Counted from the first letter of the stretch, positions 34,124 to 44,536 are shown. The stretch is DNA of 64,000 nt from Sunxiuqinia elliptica (GCF_900113005.1 NZ_FONW01000001.1:62001-126000); one strand, 5' to 3'. Numbers and translations: made by a program. Notes: generated by a model from the sequence alone, not told the origin.

Positions 34124-37100
34124 ATGAAAGAATTAATATTAATCATACTCCTTGCGTTACCTGCAACACTACTAGCACAAACAAGCTATTACGTCAGCAG
34201 CAGCGAAGGGAATGATTCAAATGCTGGAACAAGCACCAGCCATCCTTGGAAATCTTTGGAAAAAGTGAACAGCTTTAAGCCAAGTGCCGGGGATAAAATA
34301 TTATTCAAAAGAGGGGATGAATGGGAAGGTACATTAGTTATTTCTGCTTCAGGAACAAATGGAAACCCAATTACATATGGTGCTTATGGAACAGGCGAAA
34401 AGCCTAGAATCTACGGATCTCAAGAAATTACAGGGTGGCAACTACACTCTGGAAATATTTATAAGGCAAAGGTAACTGAGGATATCAACCAACTATTCTT
34501 GAATGGAACAAAGATGCAAGTAGCCAGGTTCCCAAATTCGGGTTATGCGACTATTGATCAAGTAAATTCAAGTACTAGTTTTACTTCTAAGACACTTCCT
34601 TTTGGAACTAACTATTCAAACGCCACTTGGGTTGGAAGAACACAAGCATGGGCTTTGATGACCAAAAAAGTTGTTAACGCCTCTGGAAGTCAGCTCACAC
34701 TAGATTCTCAGCCTACTTATGGCCTAGGAGTTGGGGAGGGATTCATTCTTCTCAATAAATTAGAGGTGTTGGATCAAGCAGGCGAATGGAGTTATGATCC
34801 ATCAAGTCAAATGATTTACTTTTGGACGCCCAATGGTGATTCCCCTTCTAACTATGAGACAAGAGCCTCAGCATATGAGAACTGTATTTCTTTAGCTAAT
34901 CAAAGCAATATTACCATTGAGAATATTGAGACTCGCAATAGTTCAGGAATTGCAATTGCAGCTAAATCGGGATCAAATATTTCTGTTTTAGAATGTCTTG
35001 TTATTGGTGCGGCCAAACATGGTATTGAATTGTACTCCTGTCCTAATTCTCTTGTTTCCGGGAATACCGTCAAGCATGTAAGCCATGATGGCATTCGAGT
35101 TATCAATAGTGGAAGCTCAGAGGTTTCTAATAATACGATTTCTCATATTGCACTATTCTCCGAAATTGGCATCAGCGGCACAAAAGGACATAGTAACGGA
35201 ACAGGAATGACCTGCAATGGTGATAACAATATCATCAAAGACAACACCATTAGCCAAACAGCCTACCACGGAATCTCTTTTAGTGGAGTAAACACTCTTG
35301 TTGAGCATAACTACATGAAAGATATCTGTCTAACAATTGATGATGGTGCTGGTATCTATACCTTTAACGGAGGAGCATATTCAGACCCTGGTTCTTCTGG
35401 CTCAATTATTCGATCTAATATCATCGACCATGTTCCAGGAAACTCAGATGGATATACTGTCGGTAGATCAATGGGAAACGGTATTTATATGGATGAAAGA
35501 ACACGAGACATCACTATCTCCGATAACACAATAAAAAATGTAAAAAGCGTTGGTATCACGATGAATGGGGTGGGCGCGCTCGAAATACACAAAAACACAC
35601 TTTTTGACTGCGGGGTTGGCATGTATTCTTATGACTACAAGCTTGGCTATGCCATGAACAATATCACACACAATACAATCTGTAATATTCAAAGCACAAA
35701 AAGTCCTGACGGAACCCCTGCCAGACTAATCAGAACGCAAGTTGATTTCAAGGATGTTAAGTATGATAATAATTTGTACGTTGACAAGTGGAGAAAGAGG
35801 GAAACTTCCTATGGAGCTCCTTTCCATATATTCAATACTTATCCCTATGGTTTCGTTTTAACTGATTGGCAAAGCTTGACTGGTCAAGATCCAAACTCAA
35901 GTCTTGATAACACTCCTCTTGCAGAAGGTGAAACAGAACAACTCTTTTACAATGCTGAGAAAACAACAAAAACCATAAGTCTCGGAAGCAGTGTATACCG
36001 AGATTTAAACGGAAATACGGTTAGTGGAGAGATCAAGCTAGAGCCATTTACTTCGATCATTCTAATAAAGACAACGCAAGAACTACAAAACCAGAGTCCT
36101 GTAATCTTAGATCAGTCTTTTAATATTACTGATCAAAAAGATGCTCAAGCTCTAATTGGCGAAGTTATTGCAAACGATCCAGATAATGGACAAACCTTAA
36201 CCTACTCGATTATCTCTGGAAATACAGATAATCTCTTTGCTATCGAGGCATCAACAGGTGTCCTTGTTGCCAACACAGCAATTACCTATGCCGAGAATCA
36301 AGCTGTCGTGTTGACCATAGAAGTAAAAGATAACGCTTCGACTCCTCTAACTGCCAGAGCTCAGGTAACGATTACTATTGAGATCAGTGAACCGGCTCAA
36401 AAATTAGATACATCAAGTCCTGTTATTTCGGCATTTACAATCCCTGAGAGCTCAAGTTATCAAACTGTTGCAGTTACCAGCTTAACAGCTTCTGACAACA
36501 TCGGAGTAACTGGATACATATTAACTCAGAGTTCAACAGCCCCATCAACAAGTGATAGCGGCTGGAGTGAAGCTGTTCCTTCTTCGTACTCATTTGCCTC
36601 AACAGGACTACAAACACTATATGCTTGGGCCAAAGATGCAGCAGGCAATATTTCAGAACCTTTAAGTGCATCTGTTGATATCATAATTCCAACCCCTGAA
36701 TCAGCATTCTCCGAGTATCTTTTCGAAGAAAACTCCGGTTCAACTGTAATTGATAGTCAAGGTTCAAATGATGGAACATTGATGAATGAAGAAAACCGTA
36801 TTACCGGAGCAAATGGACAAGGGCTTGAGTTCTCTCAAACAGGCCATATTAATCTTGGGGAAAGCTTTGGAGATAATGTTACCGATAAGCTAACATTAAG
36901 CGCCTGGATAAAACCAGATGTTACATTAAACTCTTATCAAGGGATTATCATGCATGGCGGTCCTAATACTGATTCTTTTGCACTCTATGTGTACCCTGGA
37001 CTAAAACGGGTTGGATTCAAAACAACAGGAACGACAAACTCATGGTTTGCAGTTGACAATCTTAATTTGCTGTGGGATGGAAACTGGCACCTCTTGAGCG

Positions 37101-39775
37101 TTACTTACGACGGAACTGAGAAAATCATCTATCTTGATGATCAAGTAGTAGGACAAATCAACGCAACAGGTATAATCGACTCTGGAGCTGGCTACAACCT
37201 GTTAATCGGAGCAGGAAGAGACCAGAATCCTGCGACTTTACTTTATAGTGGAGCAATTGACGAAGTTCGGATCTACAACACAGTCCTTTCAGCTTCAGAT
37301 ATTTCTGATTTATTTCAACAAGTTCAGCAAATTCCAACTGTTGAAAATTTAGCTCCGACAATTTCTCCACAATCATTTGCAGTTGAAGGAGATTTAGTTA
37401 GCAATGAGCTCATTGGACAAATTGCAGCCAGTGACCCAAATGAAGGACAAATTTTGACCTACTCGATCGTTGGAGGAAATGAAGATGGTTTATTTGCTGT
37501 GGATCCTTCAAATGGGCGGATTCATACGAAATCAAGCATTTTAACAACCTCAAACCAGACAAAGTCGATGACTGTTCAAGTAACAGACAATGCTGCTGCT
37601 CCTCTCTCGGCTCAAGCAAAAGTCGACATCAATCTAATCGGGATTTCGATAAATCATAGTCCGGTGATTGCCGATCAGGTTTTCGATCTCTCCGGTGGTG
37701 TTTCGGTTAATGACCTTGTTGGGACAATCCTTGCGACTGATCCTGATGAAGGACAAAAGCTAAGCTATTCCATTACAAAAGGAAACGAAGATGGTTTGTT
37801 TGCTCTTGACATAGCCAGTGGAGAACTTTTCTTACAAAAAAGTATACCATTAGATGCTCCCGAGACAATTTCTTTAGTTGTAGAAGTCAAAGACAATGCA
37901 ACAACTCCACTAGCAGCCAATGCAACTGTCATTATAACGACTCCAAAAGTTGGAGAAATCAACCAAGCACCAGTTATTGCAGATCAAACATTCAAGGTTA
38001 ATTTTTCGCTGAAGATGAATGACATAGTCGGTCAAATTCTTGCCAGTGATCCAAATGCAAATGACATCCTAAGTTATTCCATCATTCAAGGGAATCAAGA
38101 TGGACTGTTCGCGGTGAATTCAACTACTGGAGAGTTATTCGCAAACCAGGATATTGCATTACAAACAGACCGTGAAGTTGTTCTTCTAGTTCAAGTTGAA
38201 GACAATGCAACTACTTCGTTATCTGCAAGTGCCAATATTACCATTCAAATAAGTGCAACTCAGATTAATCAGAGTCCGATAGCACAAGATTTGACACTTG
38301 ACTTGGATGGTGACATAGCCACTAATACTGTTGTTGGAAAGCTTGTAGCTTCCGATCCTGATCAAAACCAGACCTTAAGCTATCGTATCGCATCAGGGAA
38401 TACAGAAGGCCTTTTTGCCATTGATTTATCTACCGGTGAAATCTATGCCAAATCTTCTATTCTGACTACATCTCCTATACAAGTGAATTTTATCGTCGAA
38501 GTTAGTGATAATGCCACAAGTCCGCTTACGACTGAAGCAAGCGTATCCATCAATATCTCTGCTGCTCAATTAAACCACAGTCCGGCAATTGCCGATCAAT
38601 TTATGACTGTTGATGGAGATCTCCCTGCAAGAACTTTCATTGGTCAAATTATTGCAAGTGACCCTGATGCAGGACAAACGTTATCGTACGCTATTCTTCA
38701 AGGGAATGAAGATGGTCTGTTCAGTTTGAATCCAGACAATGGACAACTATTCTCCAATACGGAAATCGCAGTAACTACCAATCAATCTATCACTTTGAAA
38801 GTTCAGGTTACCGATAATGATTCCAATCCATTATCTGCATATGCCAATATCTCAATTTCATTGATTCCAACAACTTCTAATCAGGCTCCAGTTGTTCAAA
38901 ATCAACTATTTGAGATTCGAAAGAACAACAATGCAGGAGACCTTATTGGACAGGTTATTGCAAGTGACCCGGATCAAGGGCAAACGTTGAGTTACGCTAT
39001 CATTCAAGGTAATGAGGATGGTTCTTTCTTCTTGAATCAAACCTCTGGAGAACTTTTTTCAACAGCAAACCTTCAACTCTCCTATAGTCAAACATTACCC
39101 TTAGTTGTTGAGGTTACTGATAATGGAACAACTCCATTGTCTGCCACTGCAACAATAACAATTGATATAGTCATCAAGGGTAAATTAGTCAAAGGAGAAG
39201 TTAATAATAATGACCCAAAACGAATTGTCTTGTACTATGAAGAACCTCTTCAAGCTGACAATCTAAAAAGTGCATTGATCAACTCTGATTTTGAGACAAG
39301 CAATAATAAGACTGTCCAGAAAGTTAGTGTTAAAGGAAATGCGATTTACCTGGATGTAGATTCAGGTTATGAGTTTGGAGATGAAATCCTGGTAAGTTAT
39401 ACCAAAGGTTCTCTTCCAATCTATGACCAATCAGGGAATGAAATCGAGTCCTTTGAAAACTTCTGGGTTGAAAATAACATCATGGAAGCTGGTATCAGCA
39501 CGGATATCGATCCTGAATTCAAGTCTCTCGAAGTTAAGTTCTACCCTAACCCAAGCAATGGAATCATTAATATATTAGCCAATAATCTGATAACTGATAA
39601 TTGCGAAATAGCGGTGTTTAATATGATGGGGAGCATGGTCTCCAAGCAAGTTCTTTCTGCTTCATTTGGAACCTTGGAAGATCGAGTAAACCTTTCTCAT
39701 TTAAACAAAGGGACCTACATTATGCAACTGGTATGTAATACACAAGTTTATCAAAGTAAAATTGTCATTATGTAA
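34124..39775 (+). CDS. Giant secreted beta-helix / LamG / cadherin-repeat protein with T9SS tail
   Basis: A 1,883-residue exported protein. A signal peptide (about 1-18, ending LLAQ) is followed by a right-handed parallel beta-helix region (about 20-600). That region opens YYVSSSEGNDSNAGTS and has many short N-I-I/G-N-T turns, as in polysaccharide lyases and depolymerases. Then come one cadherin-like repeat (about 657-765), an Ig-like domain (about 770-860) and a LamG/concanavalin domain (about 861-1062, SAWIKPD and EVRIYN). Six tandem cadherin-like repeats (about 1073-1686) follow, each with ASDPD, SYSI.GNEDG and V.DNATTPL. A final Ig-like domain leads to a type IX sorting domain (about 1803-1883, FYPNPSNG to YQSKIVIM). 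Probably cell-surface or matrix-bound; enzymatic activity is unproven. Confidence 0.88.
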   Translation: MKELILIILLALPATLLAQTSYYVSSSEGNDSNAGTSTSHPWKSLEKVNSFKPSAGDKILFKRGDEWEGTLVISASGTNGNPITYGAYGTGEKPRIYGSQEITGWQLHSGNIYKAKVTEDINQLFLNGTKMQVARFPNSGYATIDQVNSSTSFTSKTLPFGTNYSNATWVGRTQAWALMTKKVVNASGSQLTLDSQPTYGLGVGEGFILLNKLEVLDQAGEWSYDPSSQMIYFWTPNGDSPSNYETRASAYENCISLANQSNITIENIETRNSSGIAIAAKSGSNISVLECLVIGAAKHGIELYSCPNSLVSGNTVKHVSHDGIRVINSGSSEVSNNTISHIALFSEIGISGTKGHSNGTGMTCNGDNNIIKDNTISQTAYHGISFSGVNTLVEHNYMKDICLTIDDGAGIYTFNGGAYSDPGSSGSIIRSNIIDHVPGNSDGYTVGRSMGNGIYMDERTRDITISDNTIKNVKSVGITMNGVGALEIHKNTLFDCGVGMYSYDYKLGYAMNNITHNTICNIQSTKSPDGTPARLIRTQVDFKDVKYDNNLYVDKWRKRETSYGAPFHIFNTYPYGFVLTDWQSLTGQDPNSSLDNTPLAEGETEQLFYNAEKTTKTISLGSSVYRDLNGNTVSGEIKLEPFTSIILIKTTQELQNQSPVILDQSFNITDQKDAQALIGEVIANDPDNGQTLTYSIISGNTDNLFAIEASTGVLVANTAITYAENQAVVLTIEVKDNASTPLTARAQVTITIEISEPAQKLDTSSPVISAFTIPESSSYQTVAVTSLTASDNIGVTGYILTQSSTAPSTSDSGWSEAVPSSYSFASTGLQTLYAWAKDAAGNISEPLSASVDIIIPTPESAFSEYLFEENSGSTVIDSQGSNDGTLMNEENRITGANGQGLEFSQTGHINLGESFGDNVTDKLTLSAWIKPDVTLNSYQGIIMHGGPNTDSFALYVYPGLKRVGFKTTGTTNSWFAVDNLNLLWDGNWHLLSVTYDGTEKIIYLDDQVVGQINATGIIDSGAGYNLLIGAGRDQNPATLLYSGAIDEVRIYNTVLSASDISDLFQQVQQIPTVENLAPTISPQSFAVEGDLVSNELIGQIAASDPNEGQILTYSIVGGNEDGLFAVDPSNGRIHTKSSILTTSNQTKSMTVQVTDNAAAPLSAQAKVDINLIGISINHSPVIADQVFDLSGGVSVNDLVGTILATDPDEGQKLSYSITKGNEDGLFALDIASGELFLQKSIPLDAPETISLVVEVKDNATTPLAANATVIITTPKVGEINQAPVIADQTFKVNFSLKMNDIVGQILASDPNANDILSYSIIQGNQDGLFAVNSTTGELFANQDIALQTDREVVLLVQVEDNATTSLSASANITIQISATQINQSPIAQDLTLDLDGDIATNTVVGKLVASDPDQNQTLSYRIASGNTEGLFAIDLSTGEIYAKSSILTTSPIQVNFIVEVSDNATSPLTTEASVSINISAAQLNHSPAIADQFMTVDGDLPARTFIGQIIASDPDAGQTLSYAILQGNEDGLFSLNPDNGQLFSNTEIAVTTNQSITLKVQVTDNDSNPLSAYANISISLIPTTSNQAPVVQNQLFEIRKNNNAGDLIGQVIASDPDQGQTLSYAIIQGNEDGSFFLNQTSGELFSTANLQLSYSQTLPLVVEVTDNGTTPLSATATITIDIVIKGKLVKGEVNNNDPKRIVLYYEEPLQADNLKSALINSDFETSNNKTVQKVSVKGNAIYLDVDSGYEFGDEILVSYTKGSLPIYDQSGNEIESFENFWVENNIMEAGISTDIDPEFKSLEVKFYPNPSNGIINILANNLITDNCEIAVFNMMGSMVSKQVLSASFGTLEDRVNLSHLNKGTYIMQLVCNTQVYQSKIVIM
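37340..39180 (+). repeat. Six tandem cadherin-like coding repeats (~300 bp each)
   Basis: Period about 300-315 bp, each unit coding for N-Q/H-SP, ASDPD.GQ.LSY.I, GNEDGLFA, SGE and DNATTPLSA. Units begin near 37340, 37650, 37966, 38266, 38566 and 38878. They are well diverged at DNA level, so old rather than recent amplification. Cadherin-like folds usually bind calcium or carbohydrate. Confidence 0.8.
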
Positions 39776-39797
39776 CCAGTTCATGCACTATCCAAGT

Positions 39798-39840
39798 AAA
39801 AGCTCCTACTTTTCAGTTGAAAAGTAGGAGCTTTTCTTTT
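39798..39840. terminator. Bidirectional terminator between the giant surface protein and operon 2
   Basis: A perfect 18-bp inverted repeat (arms 39798-39815 and 39818-39835, core GCTCCTACTTTTCA/TGAAAAGTAGGAGC) with T-rich flanks on both strands. It serves the convergent surface-protein gene and the end of operon 2. Confidence 0.88.
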
Positions 39841-39863
39841 TCCCTAAATTTTATTTCACTCAG

Positions 39864-40610
39864 TTAATTTATATGGATGCGATTCTTAAATCCAAGTTTA
39901 TACAAAAACACATCAATGAAAAAGACCGGAGTTGATAAAAGGTATCTTTTCCACATACGCTTGGGCTCTTTTAGCAGACGTCCCAACCACTCAAGCTTTA
40001 GATTAATCATCCATTGGGGAGGACGATTTGATGTTCCTGCATAAAAATCAAACACTGCTCCAATAGAACAAATAGCTACAGCATCCAGCTTGTTTTTATT
40101 ATCATTCACCCACTTTTCTTGCTTCGGAGCCGTCATTCCAACAAAAAGCACATCAGGCTTAAATTGATTAACCTGATCCTGCATTATACGATTATCTTCC
40201 GCCGAAAACACCGGCTTATACGGTGGTGAAAAACTTCCAATCTGCACATTTGGAAACTCCTTCATCGCCCGACTTCTCATTTTATCCAAGGTATGATCCA
40301 TCGAGCCTAAAAAGAAACATTTTCCTTTTCGCTGATTGAGGTAATCCATTAGAAAAATAAACAAGTCATACCCTGCTATTTTTTGGATATTTTGCCCTTG
40401 AAGCATCTTCATTCCCATCACAACACTCGCTCCATCAGGCAACAACACATCAGATTCCTGTAAAGCTTTCCTAAACTGCAAATCAGATTTGGCAACAGTA
40501 TAGGAATGCCCATTGATGGTATTAATAACCAATTTTTTCTGCCAAGGAATCGTCGATAATGACTCACTAAAAACAGGGTACCCTAACAGCTGGATACTTG
40601 ATATTTTCAT
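39864..40610 (-). CDS. WecG/TagA/CpsF-family glycosyltransferase
   Basis: A GT26 enzyme of about 248 residues from the ATG at 40610 (MKISSIQLLGYPVF). An upstream in-frame ATG at 40646 would overlap the previous gene by 26 bp. Family motifs: LLPDGASVVMGMK, IAGYDLFIFLM, CFFLGSMDHTLDKM, SFSPPYKP, PDVLFVGMTAPKQEKW and GAVFDFYAG. Such enzymes often add the second sugar (ManNAcA-like in WecG) to a lipid-linked primer. It is the last gene of operon 2. Confidence 0.9.
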   Translation of the reverse strand: MKISSIQLLGYPVFSESLSTIPWQKKLVINTINGHSYTVAKSDLQFRKALQESDVLLPDGASVVMGMKMLQGQNIQKIAGYDLFIFLMDYLNQRKGKCFFLGSMDHTLDKMRSRAMKEFPNVQIGSFSPPYKPVFSAEDNRIMQDQVNQFKPDVLFVGMTAPKQEKWVNDNKNKLDAVAICSIGAVFDFYAGTSNRPPQWMINLKLEWLGRLLKEPKRMWKRYLLSTPVFFIDVFLYKLGFKNRIHIN

Positions 40611-40620
40611 ACTAAAGATT

Positions 40621-41877
40621 TTATTTATTCTCAAAGTGAGTGACAAACTTTTCAGAAGACTTCTTTGATGCTATAGCTTTAGCGTAAATAGCAATCATTT
40701 GTTTTGCTTTTTCTTCCCAAGTTAACTCCTCCGCTCTTTTTAGCGCTCCCAATGCAAGTTTCTCCAGTTTTTTACGATTGTCTAATAAGTCACGAACAGC
40801 AACTTCAAATAAACTCACACTATTCTCTGGATCTTTTAATGGAATTTTAATTCCGCAGGATTTATCAATAACGTCACCTTGCCCACATGTGTCATGACAT
40901 AGTACTGGTACTCCATTGGAGATAGCCTCAAGAACTGCAGTTCCCGTTGCTTCATACAAACTTGTAAACAACAACGCGTGACTGTTTCTTAACTGTTCAT
41001 GCACTTCTTCCAAAGGTAGCCAATCATGAAATGTTACGTTCTTTAAATTAGCCAATTCTCTATGGGGAATTGCTTCCTCTCCAACCCCAATGACCTGTAA
41101 ATGCACAGGGAGCCCCTCCAACTGCTTAAAAACACGAAGTGCAATTATTAAAGCTTTTGTTGGGTAGTTTCGTCCAATCCAGCATAGCTGCAATTGTTCC
41201 CCCTCCCTCTTTGTATTATTGGCATAAATTGACTCGGAAAAAGTACCAACCTCAGAAGTTAAACAAACACCGTCATCCCTAAAACGAGTAAGCACATCTT
41301 TTGCCACGCTATTACAGGCAATTAAAACAGAAGTCTGATTAATTGCATTCTGAATGTAAGGACTATAGACTTGAACCCGATTCAGTAGTCCTTTTACCTG
41401 TTGCTTAATTCTTTCCTTCCAACCATAAAGTCCTAAATATGAATTAGGAACTCCCCCAAAACCACCAATAGGCCCCCAAACGGAAGGTATATCCCGAAAA
41501 TTCCACAACAGACCTGGTTCACGATAGCCAACCATATTTAACTGATGTACAAGATCAATTGAATGATTGCCAATAATATCACGGGCAATACTAAAAGTCT
41601 TCTTTTGCCATTTACGATAGAAATAATAAAAACGCCAATCTCCCTGATTCCAACACATTTGGCGAATTTTTGGGCTAACCGGGTTATAATAAAATGTAAT
41701 ATTTTCTTTTTCAGGCAACCTATCCAGTGCAAGCTCAATTTCCTCTCGCCATTCCCCTTCGGTAATAACAAACAAACGGCAATGTCGGGACAAATTGACA
41801 ATCCAGTTCCATGCCATACCTGGTTCTGAGCCTTTGTGTGGCGCACAAGCATACGCATTAATCAATATATTTAGCAT
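40621..41877 (-). CDS. Family 4 glycosyltransferase
   Basis: A 418-residue GT-B enzyme. N-terminal glycine-rich donor-domain start NAYACAPHKGSEPGMAWNW is typical of one GT4 subgroup. The C-terminal domain has LCWIGRNYPTKALIIALRV, VGVGEEAIP and the E-x7-E region SLYEATGTAVLEAISNGVPVL (about 311-331). It transfers a sugar from a nucleotide donor at the cytoplasmic face; linkage unknown. It is 10 bp from the WecG-like gene. Confidence 0.88.
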   Translation of the reverse strand: MLNILINAYACAPHKGSEPGMAWNWIVNLSRHCRLFVITEGEWREEIELALDRLPEKENITFYYNPVSPKIRQMCWNQGDWRFYYFYRKWQKKTFSIARDIIGNHSIDLVHQLNMVGYREPGLLWNFRDIPSVWGPIGGFGGVPNSYLGLYGWKERIKQQVKGLLNRVQVYSPYIQNAINQTSVLIACNSVAKDVLTRFRDDGVCLTSEVGTFSESIYANNTKREGEQLQLCWIGRNYPTKALIIALRVFKQLEGLPVHLQVIGVGEEAIPHRELANLKNVTFHDWLPLEEVHEQLRNSHALLFTSLYEATGTAVLEAISNGVPVLCHDTCGQGDVIDKSCGIKIPLKDPENSVSLFEVAVRDLLDNRKKLEKLALGALKRAEELTWEEKAKQMIAIYAKAIASKKSSEKFVTHFENK

Positions 41878-41947
41878 GATTTCCTTTTAAATAAATTGGA
41901 GAAATTCCTTCTTGCAACATCGAGGAGAGCATCGTTCATAAATAAAC

Positions 41948-42508
41948 CTATTTTGACTTTAAGTACGTCAAATGCTTCTCTCTATCAGCCTCCTTTTCAA
42001 AACGGTTCTTAATCCTTCTTGCAGGATTACCTGCCCAGACCTCACAAGGAGGAATACTTTTTGTAACTATTGAACCTGCAGCGACAACTGAACCACGGCT
42101 GATTGTAACACCTCCTATAACAATAACTCCATGCCCAATCCAAACATCATCTTCAATAATTGTTGGCTGATCATCTCCTCTTGGAGAATCCCAAATTGTT
42201 ACTCCGGCACAATCAATTGAATGATCATACTTTCCAACAAGCGCCACACTCCCTGCTAAAAGAATATTATTTCCAAAAACAGCATCAGAAGCAATATTAC
42301 AATTAGGTCCAAACTGCACCTTATGCCCTATCGAAATCGATCGTTTTGCAAAGCGAGTACCATGCATCACCCGAACAAATCCATGGTACTTTACCCATGG
42401 AAATTTTACATTAAAAATATACCATGACCTCATCATATTTGCCCAATAGCGTAATACAAATGTAAAGCGTCCAGTTCCCTTTGGCATGTTAACAAATTCA
42501 ATCTTCAT
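41948..42508 (-). CDS. Left-handed beta-helix acyltransferase
   Basis: A 186-residue hexapeptide-repeat O-acetyltransferase. It shows NCNIASDAVFGNNILLAG, then IEDDVWIGHGVIVIGGVTISRGSVVAAGSIVTKSIPP and the closing WAGNPARRI of the LacA/WcaF group. The likely job is acetylating a sugar of the repeat unit. The start overlaps the previous glycosyltransferase stop by 4 bp (ATGA), indicating tight coupling. Confidence 0.88.
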   Translation of the reverse strand: MKIEFVNMPKGTGRFTFVLRYWANMMRSWYIFNVKFPWVKYHGFVRVMHGTRFAKRSISIGHKVQFGPNCNIASDAVFGNNILLAGSVALVGKYDHSIDCAGVTIWDSPRGDDQPTIIEDDVWIGHGVIVIGGVTISRGSVVAAGSIVTKSIPPCEVWAGNPARRIKNRFEKEADREKHLTYLKSK

Positions 42509-43617
42509 GATTTATTCTCAATAATGTACTCAAAGCTTCTAACATGTTCTTTAAAAGACGTAATCATCAAATCCTTTTTCTTTGGATTGACTCCATCAAA
42601 CATTTTGTAAGACCTATTCAACGTATCAATAAATTCCCCTTCATTTAAAGGATCAAAAATGAGACCGTTTGAATCTTTTTCTATGAAATCAAGTGCTCCA
42701 ATATATTGACTAGCCACAACCGGACAACCAAAGACTAATGCTTCATTGACTACAGCTCCAAAAGGTTCATAACGACTAGGTAGAATAAAAAAGTTAGCAA
42801 TGTCATACCAAGCATAAAGCGAAGCTCCTTCAAAATAGCCAAGAAAGCAAACAGCATCATCAACTTGTAATTTCCTTGCTAGATCAATCAAATTCTGCTT
42901 TTCCTTTCCTTCTCCAACAATCACTAATTTATAGTCTTCTCGATTTGACTGGGCAAAAGCTCGAATCAATAAATCAAGCCCTTTAACCTCCGCCAATCTT
43001 CCTATAAACAAAATAACTTTGCCGGACTCCAGCTGATAACGCTCCAAATAATCAGTTCTAATTTTCGGAAATAATTTCTTATTCTTTAAAAGAGTTTCAG
43101 CACTTTGAATATTTGGACAGACTTCCACCCGAAGTTCTTTAAAACTTTTTTCATACCACTCTTTTACCGCTTGACTATATACAATTATCCCATCTGCATT
43201 AGATAAAACGAAATCTCTTGCCTTTCTCTTTATTCCCTTAGCCCCTTTTGCAATGCTCAAATTATCCGATGTGGTAATGATATACTTAAACTGATATCGT
43301 TTTAATCTGTGAAATAGAGCAAGTAAAATACTGGTTGGAGAATACTCGTGAGAAAAAACAACTGAAGGCTGATATTTTTTTAAAAGTCCAAGTATCCCCA
43401 GCCGAAAAGCTCTTGATCCAATTTTAAATCCTTTATCCCAAAATAGATAATTGACTTCCAGCTGCTTTGTAAGGACTTCCCGATTATAGGTGAATCCTTC
43501 TGATTCAGCATTCAAAAAAACGATTGTTAGATCATAATACTTTCCCATCTCATTGAATACATCAATTCTCCAAGGAGGTAGGTAGGTATAAAAAACCAGT
43601 GCCTTTTGTTTCATCAT
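42505..43617 (-). CDS. Family 4 glycosyltransferase
   Basis: A 370-residue GT4 enzyme. N-terminal domain: LVFYTYLPPWRIDVFNEMGKY. C-terminal donor domain: VILFIGRLAEVKGLDLLIRAF, LVIVGEGKEKQNLI, DAVCFLGYFEG and PSRYEPFGAVVNEALVFGCPVVAS, with the two conserved glutamates near residue 290. Specificity unknown. In operon 2, translationally coupled to the acetyltransferase gene. Confidence 0.88.
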   Translation of the reverse strand: MMKQKALVFYTYLPPWRIDVFNEMGKYYDLTIVFLNAESEGFTYNREVLTKQLEVNYLFWDKGFKIGSRAFRLGILGLLKKYQPSVVFSHEYSPTSILLALFHRLKRYQFKYIITTSDNLSIAKGAKGIKRKARDFVLSNADGIIVYSQAVKEWYEKSFKELRVEVCPNIQSAETLLKNKKLFPKIRTDYLERYQLESGKVILFIGRLAEVKGLDLLIRAFAQSNREDYKLVIVGEGKEKQNLIDLARKLQVDDAVCFLGYFEGASLYAWYDIANFFILPSRYEPFGAVVNEALVFGCPVVASQYIGALDFIEKDSNGLIFDPLNEGEFIDTLNRSYKMFDGVNPKKKDLMITSFKEHVRSFEYIIENKS

Positions 43618-43661
43618 TTACAGTTACCCCTATTAAGGAACAATTTTATGTACTATAATAA

Positions 43662-44522
43662 TTATAAACGGTTCTTTGCAGCAGCAGTATAAAGTCTAGG
43701 AACTAGAGCTTTCAAATATGCTTTAATTGCAAAAACATACCACTCATTGGGCCAAAACTTACGCCTAAAGATGATATACTCTTTGTAATTTAAACCTAAT
43801 GGAGAGTAAAAAATTTTCAACCTTTTTGACAACTTTTCCTTTGGATCACACCATCGTGGAGTTTCTTCATTAGGCAAGCAAGCTGCTATGTACTCTTTAG
43901 AGGTATAACATTTAAACCCAGCACGCTGTGCTCTTAGACCATAATCAAAATCGCCCATTCCATGTGTGTAATCACCTGCAAGATTTCCTAATTCTTCAAA
44001 TATCTCTTTTGAAACAAGAACCACGTTACCATTTATATATTTGCATGTTTGCAAACTTCCGTTTGGAACAACTGGCCCTACTTCTGACCGGCCACCATAA
44101 GAAAATTCGTCAACTCCAACCTCAGAACAACAAGCTCCGCAAATCAAGGCTGGGTTCTGATTCTGGGTATAAAGGAATTTATAAGCATAAAATAATTCAG
44201 AAAGAGCAGATGGGAATAAATTGGTATCATCATTCAACCAAAGGTAAAAGTCATAATCCTTTTTGGAAGCTTCGTTCCATGCCAATCGCATGCCTTGATT
44301 CCAAAAAAGATTTCCATTCCCCTGGATTACATTTACCTTAGGAAAACATTTTTTTACAGCCTCACCTGTTCCATCAGTAGAGCCATCATCAACAAGATAA
44401 GTAGCTACCTCTAGACCAGAATTGGCAGCTGATTCAAATAATCTATTTAAGCAATTAAGTGTCTTATCTTTTCGATTATGGCAAGTCAAAATAACAGCAG
44501 TATTTTCCATTCTATTTTCCAA
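43662..44522 (-). CDS. Family 2 glycosyltransferase (rhamnosyl-like)
   Basis: A 286-residue GT-A enzyme. Motifs: VILTCHNRKDKTLNCLNRL, YLVDDGSTDGTGEAV, the GNGNLFWNQGMRLAW loop and LWLNDDTNLFPSAL (metal-binding DDD region). The W-N-Q-G-M loop recalls rhamnosyltransferase-like GT2 proteins, though the donor is not proved. Operon 2, between the wzy candidate and a GT4 gene. Confidence 0.86.
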   Translation of the reverse strand: MENRMENTAVILTCHNRKDKTLNCLNRLFESAANSGLEVATYLVDDGSTDGTGEAVKKCFPKVNVIQGNGNLFWNQGMRLAWNEASKKDYDFYLWLNDDTNLFPSALSELFYAYKFLYTQNQNPALICGACCSEVGVDEFSYGGRSEVGPVVPNGSLQTCKYINGNVVLVSKEIFEELGNLAGDYTHGMGDFDYGLRAQRAGFKCYTSKEYIAACLPNEETPRWCDPKEKLSKRLKIFYSPLGLNYKEYIIFRRKFWPNEWYVFAIKAYLKALVPRLYTAAAKNRL

Positions 44523-44536
44523 ATATTTTCTTCAAA

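Noticed and set aside
37340-39180. CRISPR or recent tandem DNA amplification
   Set aside because: Period of ~300 bp is coding and in frame; units are well diverged at DNA level and correspond to cadherin-like protein domains.
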